From positions 2,728,001-2,792,000 of the forward strand of contig OZ253559.1 in assembly GCA_965262785.1 (NCBI GenBank): DNA of 64,000 nucleotides, read 5' to 3'. Origin of the DNA: G965218495 sp965262785. Lineage in GTDB: Bacteria > Bacteroidota > Rhodothermia > Rhodothermales > Bin80. The notes beneath the pieces were generated by a model. That model was given only the letters and a program-made list of their open reading frames with translations. It did not search any database and was not told the DNA's origin. Position numbers and translations under genes: made by a program. Of this stretch, positions 44,983-54,612 are shown one piece after another (positions within the stretch are counted from its first letter, which is position 1; the number at the start of each line of letters is the position of its first letter).

Positions 44983-45834
44983 CTACCTCAAGCCAAGTCC
45001 TCTGAGCCAAGCGTCAACCTGCCCGAAAGCGTCCTGCTGCCACTGATCAGCTGTGCGATCGCCAAGCAGGTTGGATCCTTCCACAAATCTTCGGACGCTC
45101 GTTGGCCCGAAATCTTCGGCGCTTCTGAATTTGTCGGAGATCAGACGGTAGCCTTTTCGGGCCGATCGAACGTCAAGGAGTGGTTGGGTCGCTTCTACGA
45201 GCGCGTCAATCCCATTCGGGTAATTTCGGACAGAATAGTAGATATCGTAGGCATCCTTGGGTTTCAGACGATTTGTGATGGCGTAGCCTTTCATGGCCAG
45301 GAGGGCTGGAATCGACGCCACGGGAATATGAACGAGATTCCTGGCACCATTGGGCATGTCTCCCTCTAAGGCGATCATCTGATAGAACCTGAGCGCCAGC
45401 TTGGCGCCGTCGGCACGCTGGACGGCAAATTGGCTGATGAGTGGCGGCATATTCTTTATAATCTCTGCGTCGCGCGGCATCAGGAAGTCGACTACAACAT
45501 CAATGTCGGTCCCGTCATCTCTGGCGGGTACGGTACGCACGAGTTGGAAGCGCCGCAGGTAGTCCCGTTGATGGTAGCCGTGTTCCTGGAGGGCTTCGAC
45601 AAGTCGTACATATTCGCCGTCGCCCAAGGCCGACGGGTCGAGACAGAGGTCCACGTCTCCGGTTCCGATATGGGGCATGTCAGCTTCGCTCAGTAGCAGC
45701 CAGGGAACGGCGCCGCCGATAATCGCAAACTTGCCCTTGAAGCTGCCGAGGATCTGGCCGATCTCGATCAGCACGGATTTGATTGCCGTTGTCGTGCGGT
45801 CGTCGTAGTCGCTGGCTGATTGAGGCTCTCTCAT
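44983..45834 (-). CDS. AbiEii-like nucleotidyltransferase (toxin component)
   Basis: The 283-residue protein has the nucleotidyltransferase signature Ile-Gly-Gly-Ala-Val-Pro-Trp-Leu-Leu near residue 37 followed by Thr-Gly-Asp-Val-Asp-Leu near 57, and a second Asp-Ile-Asp-Val-Val-Val-Asp strand near 109, the three-carboxylate set of AbiEii/DUF1814-type enzymes. In characterised AbiE (type IV toxin-antitoxin) systems this protein is the toxin and gives phage abortive infection. Its ATG overlaps the stop of the AbiEi-like gene by four bases. Confidence 0.75.
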   Translation of the reverse strand: MREPQSASDYDDRTTTAIKSVLIEIGQILGSFKGKFAIIGGAVPWLLLSEADMPHIGTGDVDLCLDPSALGDGEYVRLVEALQEHGYHQRDYLRRFQLVRTVPARDDGTDIDVVVDFLMPRDAEIIKNMPPLISQFAVQRADGAKLALRFYQMIALEGDMPNGARNLVHIPVASIPALLAMKGYAITNRLKPKDAYDIYYSVRNYPNGIDALVEATQPLLDVRSARKGYRLISDKFRSAEDFGPTSVRRFVEGSNLLGDRTADQWQQDAFGQVDAWLRGLGLR

Positions 45835-46934
45835 AGCCACGGGAAGCACTTCAAGGCCATGTGGTCGGCGGCCTCGCGATCCCGATCGTTGCCCTTCCAG
45901 AGATCGAGGTATGTAACGATCGGGCTTGCGCAAAAAATGCCCGGTGCCGGCTGAACGGCGTCCTCGAATAGACTCTCATCTTTCGGGATGCAAACGAGGA
46001 CATTTGCTCCCTTCTCAATCTGAGTTAGCTGCAACGTCTCCTTCAGCATATGAGCGCCGGATTCATCGGCGTAGAAGCTGTGTGTGCCGCCCCGGGCGAA
46101 GGGTGCAAACCATTGGGCAGCCGAGTTTGACGAGAGGATAGCACGCGGATGCATTGGCTCTGGATTTAGAATCCCCGGCAACTGTTTGTTAAGTTGTTCG
46201 CCGTGGAAGAGCGTGTATCCGTTGAAACGGCGGCCTGCCGATTGGCGGTATCCCTCACGCCATGTCCGCAACAGCACATCCGGCTGGACGAGGATGATGC
46301 CGTTCTTCCGCTTTTCGATCCATTCCCGTGCGAGCAGGGCTTTGCGAACGTTGCTCACATGGCCTAGGCTCGCATTGGCCGCTTCCGCCAGATCGGTGAC
46401 GCGCCACGCCCGGGCAGGATCACGAATGAGCACCCGCAGGATTGCGGCCGCCTTCGGGGTGAAGATCGACTTTAGAGCGCGGGTTTCGGACTTGGGCCTG
46501 CCTGCGACGGCTCGATCGATATAGACATTGTCGAAGGCGACGTTAGCATTCCCGACAAGATCCAGGTATGCGACACCATGATCTATACAGATCGACCGAG
46601 ACTCGGGAGACAAATAGGGGCTCACAACCATGGGAATCAATCGTCGGCCGGAACCCCTTTTACCGGACTGGTGAGCATGCGCCAAATAGCCTTTGAGTTG
46701 ATAGACAGCGGACCGGACGAACCGGGGGGCACCATTCGACATGACTTCGATCATAAGTGAATAGGTCTCACCGCCGTGCTCAAACTCGATGCGCCCATCT
46801 ATGAGATGGTCGCTGCCGAGCCGCTGGTCGAGGCGCAACGTAGTAGCCTCCAGGTGCGGCACATGGCTGAGCAGGTCACGGGCCGCATCCACGGCCGTTA
46901 TTTCCAGATCGTTTACTGATATGGACCTTTTCAT
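45831..46934 (-). CDS. AbiEi-like antitoxin/regulator with winged helix
   Basis: The 367-residue protein carries a nuclease-fold-like N-terminal part (a Glu-Val region near 60, an Asp-Leu-Val-Gly-Asn strand near 126) and a winged helix-turn-helix near residues 155-205 (Pro-Lys-Ala-Ala-Ala-Ile-Leu-Arg-Val-Leu, Arg-Val-Thr-Asp-Leu-Ala-Glu-Ala-Ala, Ser-Asn-Val-Arg-Lys-Ala-Leu), then an AbiEi-type C-terminal region. AbiEi proteins repress their own operon and neutralise the AbiEii toxin. ATG 46934 is preferred: it lies just below a good promoter, and the frame upstream runs through the promoter. Confidence 0.7.
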   Translation of the reverse strand: MKRSISVNDLEITAVDAARDLLSHVPHLEATTLRLDQRLGSDHLIDGRIEFEHGGETYSLMIEVMSNGAPRFVRSAVYQLKGYLAHAHQSGKRGSGRRLIPMVVSPYLSPESRSICIDHGVAYLDLVGNANVAFDNVYIDRAVAGRPKSETRALKSIFTPKAAAILRVLIRDPARAWRVTDLAEAANASLGHVSNVRKALLAREWIEKRKNGIILVQPDVLLRTWREGYRQSAGRRFNGYTLFHGEQLNKQLPGILNPEPMHPRAILSSNSAAQWFAPFARGGTHSFYADESGAHMLKETLQLTQIEKGANVLVCIPKDESLFEDAVQPAPGIFCASPIVTYLDLWKGNDRDREAADHMALKCFPWL

Positions 46935-46943
46935 CGTACACTG

Positions 46944-46972
46944 AAAATAAGCACTTTGGTGAACATAGTCAA
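46944..46972 (-). promoter_or_regulatory. Sigma70-like promoter of the AbiE operon
   Basis: On the minus strand TTGACT (46972-46967) is followed after exactly 17 bases by TATTTT (46949-46944), placing transcription start near 46937, only a few bases before the AbiEi ATG, so the message would have a very short leader. The spacer holds GTTCACC and GTGCTT, possible sites for autorepression. Confidence 0.55.
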
Positions 46973-47049
46973 GCAATTTCACTCATATGATGGTTTCAGC
47001 GACTTGCTGATGGCGCCTACAAAGTAGGGTCGGCGGGAGGCGCACCTGC

Positions 47050-47908
47050 CTTAGGATCCGGTGGCCATTCCGTCGCTTTCGCTCCGGGCCTCAGTCCGGC
47101 TTCCATCACCGTGTTTCCTCCCGCCGCCCACCGAACCGGGCGTACGGTTTTCCCGTACCCGGCTCTCCAGGCGGATCATGCCACTCGCACTCGGACCGCT
47201 TCTCCTGCCGCATAGGACTTCCACTACGCAAGGAGCGACACGCTCCTTACAGCCACCCTATACCGCGGATAACGCGTTGACAGGCCTGTTTACGCCCTGA
47301 CAACCCCGTACGCCAGCATCGCATAGAATGCGACTGGCCTACGGGTCCTTCACTTACGCATGTGGTGTCGCTGGATTCACCGACCCTGATCGGATGGTAG
47401 GCTATGCCATTATTTCCGGGGCCTTTCACCCTTTGAACACCGCTCCGCACCTGCGGCCCCTTCCCTCGACGGGCATTACCCCGCGTCTTCAGTAATACGG
47501 GCCACTCCGCCACCCTATCAGCCTGGCCTGGCTCAAAGAGCTTCCAGTTGGTGCGTGCCACACCACCAATAGGGCTTCCCGTGTTGCAACTCTCCTGATC
47601 TTCCATGCGTGCCAGCGCCAATACCCCGGCGAGTCGGTCTCGGTGCCTTTGTCGCTCGCTTCCCGAGCCGCAGCGGTCTTCCCCATATCACCGGAAGGTC
47701 GACACTCGCATCACCCGTTTCGGGGCCTGCTCAGCGTTCACTCACGTTCCGGCCCGCATGGTCGCTAAGCTACTCACGTAGCCCGTTAACCACAGTGCTT
47801 CATACTATGTTGTTACCTCCATAATACGCTGTAGCCGCTACCAACTGGAGCGACAGATGTTGGGCGGGATTCGCACCCGCCACAGGAAAGCGCCTTTTCA
47901 CGGCGCAC
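47050..47908 (-). ncRNA. ORF-less group II intron (or intron remnant)
   Basis: On the minus strand the segment opens at 47908 with GTGCGCC, matching the GUGYG 5' end of group II introns, folding at once into a GCGCC/GGCGC hairpin and then a Gly-tRNA-T-arm-like stem (GGCGGG...CCCGCC, 47881-47863) typical of domain I text. About 740 nt later a well-formed domain V appears (separate entry). The ~700 nt between hold several strong hairpins but no reverse transcriptase frame, so the intron-encoded protein is missing. Domain VI and the 3' splice site are unclear, so the lower boundary is approximate. Confidence 0.6.
47133..47165 (-). ncRNA. Group II intron domain V
   Basis: 33 nt on the minus strand: GAGCCGGG pairs with CCCGGTTC (8 bp including a G-U pair), then TACGG pairs with CCGTA around a GAAAA loop, with the two-base bulge CG on the 3' side. 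The AGC triad at the start of the lower stem, the bulge and the purine-rich loop are the hallmarks of the catalytic domain V, here with the GGAG leader common in bacterial introns. Confidence 0.75.
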
Positions 47909-48439
47909 GGTGAAAACGAGGATAGGCTCAAAGCTTGCACGTAGATCTGGAGCACTTGCATCGGGTGTCGCTTTGCCGCCGTACCCTAGCCCTCATGCTC
48001 TGTGCGCCGAATTGTCCGGGCTATTTGCAGAGCCTCGAATGTGCGGTTTCGCGTGCTGATCCAGTTTGGAATGTCTCAACCGGTTGGTTGGCCCTGAGGA
48101 GGCAGGATAGCACTCCAGTACGGCAAACTAAGACTTATCATCGGGTGAGCAGGTGCAGTCGCACTCTCCGGGGGGATTGCAAACGCACCTGGTCTGCAAA
48201 TCAAGAAAGGGGCGTGACGCCGCGCTAACACCGACTGAGCTGGCGCGCCCATTGTAGCAGTCCTTGAATGGCCGAGTTGTGCTCGTTTGATTGTTCCCTC
48301 CGGGGCCAGCGCGGCCGGAGGTACAATCACGCGCAATGTCGACTACGGCCAACGAATTAAATGGACATTTACGCGGGTGACAGTTGAGCCTGTGGACTGG
48401 TAGCCTTATCCTTCCTGGCCCATTCCTACGCTCAGCGGC
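47909..48439. other. Gap between group II intron and helicase gene
   Basis: About 530 bp with short frames only. It should hold the upstream exon flank of the intron and the helicase promoter; I recognise neither a gene nor clear promoter boxes. Confidence 0.4.
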
Positions 48440-51400
48440 ATGCAGCAGGACTTGCAGACGGGCCTTTACGAACAGGTGCTGACGAGAAAGGTTGCCGAAG
48501 CAATCGACGGCCTGGAATCGGTGCAGTCCAGAATATCCAAGCTCTCCTCCGGCGAAGGCCATCTTCTTCTGAACCGGCACGTCTCGAATCTGGTTCAGGC
48601 CGCGCTCCTGTACTATGGTGGAACAGATCGCCTGCATAGACAGCTACGGTTCATCAACCGAATCGTTGACGTCCTCGCCGAAGAATTGCCGGAGCTCTTC
48701 TCCAAGCGCGACCACGCCACGGAGAATCTGCTTGAGGAGCTGTTTGCGACCCGGCTGGCCGGCTTGGTTGCCCCTGTTCCTGTACCCAGGCCGAGCATTC
48801 CGCTGTCGAGCTCGGCACTGCTGGTCAACGCCCCTAAGGAATACCGAATCGGGTGGGAACTGCGCAGGGAGATTGCGTCAGCCGATCGCATCGATCTCCT
48901 CTGCTCGTTTGTCAAGTGGTCGGGGCTACGCTTGCTGGAGAGCAACCTAAAGGACTTCCTGGACTCCGGCAAGCAGCTGCGCGTAATCACAACTGTATAC
49001 ATGGGTGCCACAGAGCGGCGTGCGCTGGACCACCTTGTCAGCCTTGGTGCAGATGTTAAGGTTTCTTACGATACGCGGCGGACGCGGCTGCATGCCAAGG
49101 CCTGGCTCCTGCACCGAGCCACCGGCTTTACCACCGCCTACATCGGGTCCTCAAATCTCTCCGAAGCCGCACAGCTGAATGGACTGGAGTGGAATGTCCG
49201 GGTCTCTGCCGTTGATGCGCCGCAGATTGTGCACAAGTTTGAGGCCACTTTCGCTACATACTGGGAGGATCCTGAATTCCGCACCTACTCCGCCAAGGCG
49301 GAGGAGCGCCGCGCGATGGATCAGGTCCTGGATCGCGAACGGTCTCCCCAAGACGCTGATACGTTTGCGCTGGTTGACATCCATCCCTTTCCATTCCAGC
49401 AGGAAATCCTTGAGCGCCTGACCGTCGAGCGGTCCGTGCATCGGCGGACAAAGAATCTGATCGTGGCGGCTACAGGTACAGGCAAGACCGTAGTGGCCGC
49501 CTTGGACTACCGGCGCCTTCGAAAGGATGACGGCCTGAACGAGTTACTGTTCGTGGCCCACCGCAAGGAAATCCTGAAGCAAAGCCGCGCAGTCTTTCGC
49601 CTCGTTTTGAAAGACAGAGACTTCGGAGAACTCTTTGTTGAGGGCCGAAGGCCTGTCCGTGGCAGTCACGTCTTCGCCTCGGTGCAGTCGCTCAGCCACT
49701 TGAATCTGGCCGAAATGGACCCCGAGGCTTTCGACGTAGTGATTATAGACGAGTTTCATCACGCAGCGGCGCCCACATACGATCAGCTCCTTCGGCATTT
49801 TCGGCCCAAGATTCTCCTCGGCCTCACGGCCACGCCGGAACGTGCTGACGGACGCAGCATCCTGCACTGGTTTGGAAACCACACGGCGGCCGAATTGCGC
49901 CTTTGGGATGCGATTAACCTGCGGCTGCTCGCTCCATTTCACTACTTCGGCATCCACGACCACATGGATCTTTCCCGCGTGGGCTGGGTGCGAGGACGCT
50001 ACAATCAGCAGGAGTTGACAGCACTCTATGAGGCCAATCAGCGACGTGCAGACCTCATCATCGAGGCCGTTCATGAGAATGTAGCTGAGGTGGCGCGCAT
50101 GCGTGCGCTGGGTTTCTGTGTTGGCGTGGCTCACGCCCGATTCATGGCGGACCGATTTAACATGGCCGGCATTCCGTCGCTTGCCATAACTGGAGAGACA
50201 CCGCGCGATCAGCGCAGCGATGCCGTCCGGAAACTCAGAGAGCGCAAGGTTGCCGTACTCTTCACTGTGGATCTGTTCAGCGAAGGTGTTGACATACCCG
50301 AGGTGGACACCGTTCTGTTTCTGCGACCCACTGAGAGCACCACCGTGTTCTTGCAGCAGCTGGGACGCGGTCTGCGACGCCACGAAGAGAAGGAGTGTCT
50401 GACCGTTCTCGACTTTATCGGCGCGGCGCACAGCAAGTTTCGCTTCGATGTCCGATTCCGGGCGCTACTGAATGCTACGCGGCTCGAGGTCGAGCACCAG
50501 ATAGAGGCCGGCTTTCCCATTCTGCCGTCCGGCTGTGCGATTCAGCTGGACCGCCAGAGCCAGGAAGCGGTACTCAGAAACGTACGACAGGCCCTAAGCA
50601 CAAGCACAAGCGGGCTGGTGAGCGAGCTTCGGCGGCTAGGTCCACGTACAACGCTGGCGCAGTTTCTGCGCGAGTGCGGATTGGAAAGGCACGAACTCTA
50701 TCGCGGCAGTCGAACGTTCACCAACCTTCGCCGTGCTGCCGGCTTTGATGTGGAGCCACAGGGCTCGCAGGAGGTGCAGCTGGGCCGCGCATTCGGGCGA
50801 CTGCTCCACATTGATGAGCCCGCACGACTACACCTGTACGCAACCGCCCTTGAGTCGGGATTTGACCCACAAGCACTCTCTGAGCATAGCCGCAGGCGAC
50901 TTATGATGCTTTTGTGCGTGCTGTTCGGACCTGCGGCTGCGGGTCGCTTGGGGGCATATCACGCCGAGCTCGTGCAGCACCCGGCCTTGTGCCAGGAATT
51001 GGGTGAACTTCTGTTCGTGCTTCGCGAGGAAGTTCGCCACGCGCCGCGGCATGCGGAGCTGCCTGCGGACGTTCCACTGGCCCTGCACTGCAGCTACAGC
51101 CGGGAAGAAATCATGGCCGCTTTTGGGCATGTGCGCAGCAATGGAAATCTGGTTCAGCCCCGCGAGGGTGTTGTTTACCATGCGCCGACGCGCAGCAACT
51201 TGCTTTTCGTCACGCTGGAAAAGATCGAAAAGGACTACTCGCCTACCACTATGTATAAGGACTATGCCATATCCGCCCGGCGGTTTCACTGGCAGTCGCA
51301 GAGTAGGACCAGCGCAGCAAGTACAAAGGGTAGGCGGCATACCGACCACCAGGGGCAGGACATTACGCCGTTGCTATTCGTGCGGACACGTAAGAGAGAG

Positions 51401-51541
51401 AACGGAAGGACAAAGCCGTATCTGTTTCTGGGACCGCTCATGTACGTCAGGCACGACGGAGACCGCCCGATGAGCATCCTTTGGCACTTGCCCACGCCCA
51501 TGCCGGCGGACTTCCTTCGGGTGGCTCGGGTGGCCGCGTAG
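48440..51541 (+). CDS. PLD-domain/SF2 helicase/DUF3427 protein
   Basis: The 1033-residue protein combines: an N-terminal phospholipase-D-like nuclease domain (residues ~110-275; His-Ala-Lys near 217 followed by Gly-Ser-Ser-Asn-Leu-Ser), an SF2 helicase core (Walker A Ala-Ala-Thr-Gly-Thr-Gly-Lys-Thr near 344, Ile-Asp-Glu-Phe-His-His near 436, Thr-Ala-Thr-Pro-Glu-Arg, and motif VI Gln-Leu-Gly-Arg-Gly-Leu-Arg-Arg near 641), and a C-terminal DUF3427 region of ~350 residues. Only one HKD motif is evident, so a PLD dimer may be needed. Proteins of this architecture occur in defence-rich regions; the role is presumably DNA degradation or repair. Confidence 0.85.
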   Translation: MQQDLQTGLYEQVLTRKVAEAIDGLESVQSRISKLSSGEGHLLLNRHVSNLVQAALLYYGGTDRLHRQLRFINRIVDVLAEELPELFSKRDHATENLLEELFATRLAGLVAPVPVPRPSIPLSSSALLVNAPKEYRIGWELRREIASADRIDLLCSFVKWSGLRLLESNLKDFLDSGKQLRVITTVYMGATERRALDHLVSLGADVKVSYDTRRTRLHAKAWLLHRATGFTTAYIGSSNLSEAAQLNGLEWNVRVSAVDAPQIVHKFEATFATYWEDPEFRTYSAKAEERRAMDQVLDRERSPQDADTFALVDIHPFPFQQEILERLTVERSVHRRTKNLIVAATGTGKTVVAALDYRRLRKDDGLNELLFVAHRKEILKQSRAVFRLVLKDRDFGELFVEGRRPVRGSHVFASVQSLSHLNLAEMDPEAFDVVIIDEFHHAAAPTYDQLLRHFRPKILLGLTATPERADGRSILHWFGNHTAAELRLWDAINLRLLAPFHYFGIHDHMDLSRVGWVRGRYNQQELTALYEANQRRADLIIEAVHENVAEVARMRALGFCVGVAHARFMADRFNMAGIPSLAITGETPRDQRSDAVRKLRERKVAVLFTVDLFSEGVDIPEVDTVLFLRPTESTTVFLQQLGRGLRRHEEKECLTVLDFIGAAHSKFRFDVRFRALLNATRLEVEHQIEAGFPILPSGCAIQLDRQSQEAVLRNVRQALSTSTSGLVSELRRLGPRTTLAQFLRECGLERHELYRGSRTFTNLRRAAGFDVEPQGSQEVQLGRAFGRLLHIDEPARLHLYATALESGFDPQALSEHSRRRLMMLLCVLFGPAAAGRLGAYHAELVQHPALCQELGELLFVLREEVRHAPRHAELPADVPLALHCSYSREEIMAAFGHVRSNGNLVQPREGVVYHAPTRSNLLFVTLEKIEKDYSPTTMYKDYAISARRFHWQSQSRTSAASTKGRRHTDHQGQDITPLLFVRTRKRENGRTKPYLFLGPLMYVRHDGDRPMSILWHLPTPMPADFLRVARVAA

Positions 51542-51753
51542 ACAGGCCGCAACTCCCATGGGGCCCTGCAGCCTGGTGCCCGCGGTATTGCCCATGCTCA
51601 CGATCCTGCCAACGTCCGCAATAGAATCGGCTCGGCGATCCTGAGCGCTTTTGCAGTTTCGAAGGCAACTGGGTCTCGTACCTCCTCTCACCTCAGCACG
51701 CCAGGCGAAGTGTGCGGTTCAGACTTCTCTCCCCGGATATCTCGGAGCTCGGT

Positions 51754-54612
51754 CTACCCCGTGCTCTGCATCGCGGCGGCGATCCCATACACGCTTAAGA
51801 GAAGCGCTCGGGCAATGCGCTGGCCGTCGTCGGGTCCACCTTCCCGGCGACGCTTCATGAGCTCGATCTGGAGCAGGTTGAGGACATCCGTGTAGGGATT
51901 GCGCAGCAGTATGGACTTGCGAATTACTGGGTTGTTGTCCAAAAGCATCTCCTGACCAGTGATCTCGAGGATGGCTTTCTGGCCATGCGCAAAGTCGGCC
52001 GCAATCTCCTTGTGTAGCCGAGCGCTTTCCGAGCCGCCAAGCTTGGCATATTCTGCAGCAATCTCCAGCCTCGCACGGGCCATGGCGCGCTGCGCGTTGT
52101 CTACCACCGCCCGGAAAAACGGTCGCGACTGGTAGAGATGCTGCACCCGTGCCTTGTTTTCTTGTACGGCGGCATCCAGCGCAGTGCCGATACCGAACCA
52201 TCCAGGAACGATATACCGCGTTTGGGTCCACGCAAACACCCACGGTATGGCGCGCAAGTCCTTAAACGTGACTTCCTGGGCCGAGCTCCGTGATACCGGA
52301 CGAGAAGCGATCGGCAGACGACTAATCTGCTCAATGGGCGTCACTGAAGTGTACCAGCGCCAAAGGGCAGGGCCCTGTACCAGGGCGCGGTACGCCGACA
52401 TGGAGGCCCGTGCAATCTCAGACATAAATGCAGCGTCACCCTCGCCGAAGTCGTACTCGCCCAGATGGGCGGACGACAACAACATGGCTCGCGTTATCTG
52501 CTCGAGGTGGCGATGCGCTATTGCTGAGAGTGCATACCGAAAGCTGATTACCTCGCCTTGTTCCGTAAACCGTATCCGACCGTTATGCGTGACAGCCGGC
52601 ATTGACATGATTGCTTGGCCTGCTCTGCCACCGCCGCGCCCGACCGTACCGCCTCGTCCGTGAAACAACCGGAATTCTACTCCGTGCGCCTCGCAGGCCT
52701 GCCCGATCTTACCCTGCGCCTCGTAGAGCGACCAGTTCGCCATCCAGTAGCCACCATCCTTGTTGCTGTCGGAATAGCCGAGCATGACTTCCTGCAGGTT
52801 GCCGCGGCTCGCGAGATGCTTCCTGTACGTTGCCTCCGCAAAGAGCGCGTCCAGCAGACGATCTGCAGATTGGAGGTCTTCAATGGTTTCGAAGAGCGGT
52901 ACTACGTCAATCGGGCACACCACCTCACCGCCAGCCAGGCGCCAAATCCCGACTTCTTTAGCTAGAAGAAGGACTTCGAGGACATGACTGACGGCGTGGG
53001 TCATGCTGACAATGTAGCTTCCCAGCGCCGCGGGCTCGGTCTCGGAAATCTCTCGAATGACCTCAAACGTGTCCAGTACCTCTTGGGCATCGTCCGGCAG
53101 GGTAGCACCACGCGGCAATAGCGGCCGAGGGTTCGTGAGTTCAGCATTTAGTAGCGCAACCCTGGCTGACTCCGGTAGCAAGGCATAGTCCTCGTGCACC
53201 CCAGCCAAAGCAAAAAGGACTGCTACGGCCTTCGTGTGACGACGGCTGTGCTGCCTGACATCCAGCGCCGCCATGTGAAACCCGAACACCCTGGCCCGAA
53301 TTATCAAACGGCCCAGGCGGCCTTCCTTGACCAAAGAAGCGTTGGATGTGCCGATCAGCGTCTCACTGATGAGCTCCAGGTCTACCAGAAACCGCTCAAC
53401 GTCATAGCTTCCGACCGCGCCGGAGCCTGCGCATTCGCGGAGTGATTCAAGGTGAAGCATCATGTAGCTTAGCTTCCGGCGCAGCGGCTCAAGCCTATAG
53501 AGCCTGGCCTGGTACGACGGCAAGGAAAGCGACTCTTCGTCACGCTCAATCGATTCGTATAGCGCCCGAGGTATTGGCACAAGGCGCTCTGAAAAGCTCA
53601 AGGTGCGTCGCAGCTGGCGCAAGTCTTCCAAGTGGCGCGTAAGTACGCTGCGCCGTTGCATGGCGAGTGTTTGGCGCGTAACGCTTGGCGTTACGTTGGG
53701 ATTGCCATCTCGGTCGCTACCAATCCACGACCGAAAGCGCATGAAGACGGGAATGTCGCCGGCTTGCCCATAGTGCCGCTCGAGTGCACGCCTGACATCC
53801 AGGTGTATGCGGGGCACGGTTTTCCAGATGGCATTGCGCAGGAAGTAGAGCCCATTGTCCACCTCATCGAGGACAGTAGGCCTACTGGCTCGAATCTGGT
53901 CTGTCGCCACAAGCAGGGCAACCTGGTTATAGATCTGAATCAGTAGATCGCTGCTCTCACCTGGTGTGTTCTGGCACTCACGAAATCGGTCAAAGAGCGC
54001 GGCCAGGTCCTGCAGCTTGTAGAGGATTGTGCGCCGCCGGGCATCGGTAGGGTGGGCAGTTAGCGTGGGCTGTATATCGAGGCCTGTGATTAGAGCCATG
54101 ACCTGATCGTACGAATAGCCTTTTGCCTTCAGGGTGCTGACGGCCTCGTCGATGGACTCGGCGCGCGACACATCGGGCTGTTTGACCGCACGCATCCGGT
54201 TGATGCGGACAATTTCTTGCTGCTCGCTAAGGTTGACCAACATGAAAAAAGCGGTGTAGACGCGTAGCATCCACACGATGTCCTCCAGGCTTTGCTGCCC
54301 GATGCGGCTGGCTGCTTCGTGGCGGAGCTCCGGGCGCTGCTCTTGGATAGCACGCTTTGTGAGAGAGCGCAGCTCCTCCACCAGGGCGAAGGATGCTTCA
54401 CCTGCCTGCTTGCGGACTACGTGTCCCAAAAGGCTGCCAAGCAGGTTAATCTGCTCACTCAGCGGCTGGGAGATCCCGGTTCCTTCCGATTCGATGTCCA
54501 GTCCTTTCCACGTCTCTTTCACGCTACTCTTGCGCTGTTCATTGATGCTGGGGCTAGCCCAAATGGTGTTGTGCGGTGGGAATGTAACAACCACACACAT
54601 GGCTGCCCGCAC
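51754..54612 (-). CDS. ppc: Phosphoenolpyruvate carboxylase
   Basis: Ppc makes oxaloacetate from PEP and bicarbonate, refilling the TCA cycle and feeding aspartate-family synthesis. The 952-residue protein has the catalytic His in Leu-Thr-Ala-His-Pro-Thr near residue 187, Gly-Ser-Asp-Arg-Asp-Gly-Asn-Pro near 300, Gly-Tyr-Ser-Asp-Ser-Asn-Lys-Asp near 610, Phe-His-Gly-Arg-Gly-Gly-Thr-Val-Gly-Arg-Gly-Gly near 650, Trp-Val-Phe-Ala-Trp-Thr-Gln and a C-terminal Gln-x-x-Leu/Gly tail. The first ~30 residues look non-native; a GTG at about 54522 is a likely true start. Convergent with the helicase gene, 212 bp apart. Confidence 0.93.
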   Translation of the reverse strand: MRAAMCVVVTFPPHNTIWASPSINEQRKSSVKETWKGLDIESEGTGISQPLSEQINLLGSLLGHVVRKQAGEASFALVEELRSLTKRAIQEQRPELRHEAASRIGQQSLEDIVWMLRVYTAFFMLVNLSEQQEIVRINRMRAVKQPDVSRAESIDEAVSTLKAKGYSYDQVMALITGLDIQPTLTAHPTDARRRTILYKLQDLAALFDRFRECQNTPGESSDLLIQIYNQVALLVATDQIRASRPTVLDEVDNGLYFLRNAIWKTVPRIHLDVRRALERHYGQAGDIPVFMRFRSWIGSDRDGNPNVTPSVTRQTLAMQRRSVLTRHLEDLRQLRRTLSFSERLVPIPRALYESIERDEESLSLPSYQARLYRLEPLRRKLSYMMLHLESLRECAGSGAVGSYDVERFLVDLELISETLIGTSNASLVKEGRLGRLIIRARVFGFHMAALDVRQHSRRHTKAVAVLFALAGVHEDYALLPESARVALLNAELTNPRPLLPRGATLPDDAQEVLDTFEVIREISETEPAALGSYIVSMTHAVSHVLEVLLLAKEVGIWRLAGGEVVCPIDVVPLFETIEDLQSADRLLDALFAEATYRKHLASRGNLQEVMLGYSDSNKDGGYWMANWSLYEAQGKIGQACEAHGVEFRLFHGRGGTVGRGGGRAGQAIMSMPAVTHNGRIRFTEQGEVISFRYALSAIAHRHLEQITRAMLLSSAHLGEYDFGEGDAAFMSEIARASMSAYRALVQGPALWRWYTSVTPIEQISRLPIASRPVSRSSAQEVTFKDLRAIPWVFAWTQTRYIVPGWFGIGTALDAAVQENKARVQHLYQSRPFFRAVVDNAQRAMARARLEIAAEYAKLGGSESARLHKEIAADFAHGQKAILEITGQEMLLDNNPVIRKSILLRNPYTDVLNLLQIELMKRRREGGPDDGQRIARALLLSVYGIAAAMQSTG

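Noticed and set aside
47247..47621. 124-codon minus-strand frame inside the intron, considered as an intron-encoded protein
   Set aside because: No reverse transcriptase, maturase or HNH motifs; it overlaps structured intron RNA.
47863..47881. tRNA T-arm-like sequence (GGCGGG...GAATCCCGCC on the minus strand)
   Set aside because: No acceptor, D or anticodon stems around it; it fits as part of group II intron domain I, and the T-loop base is G instead of T.
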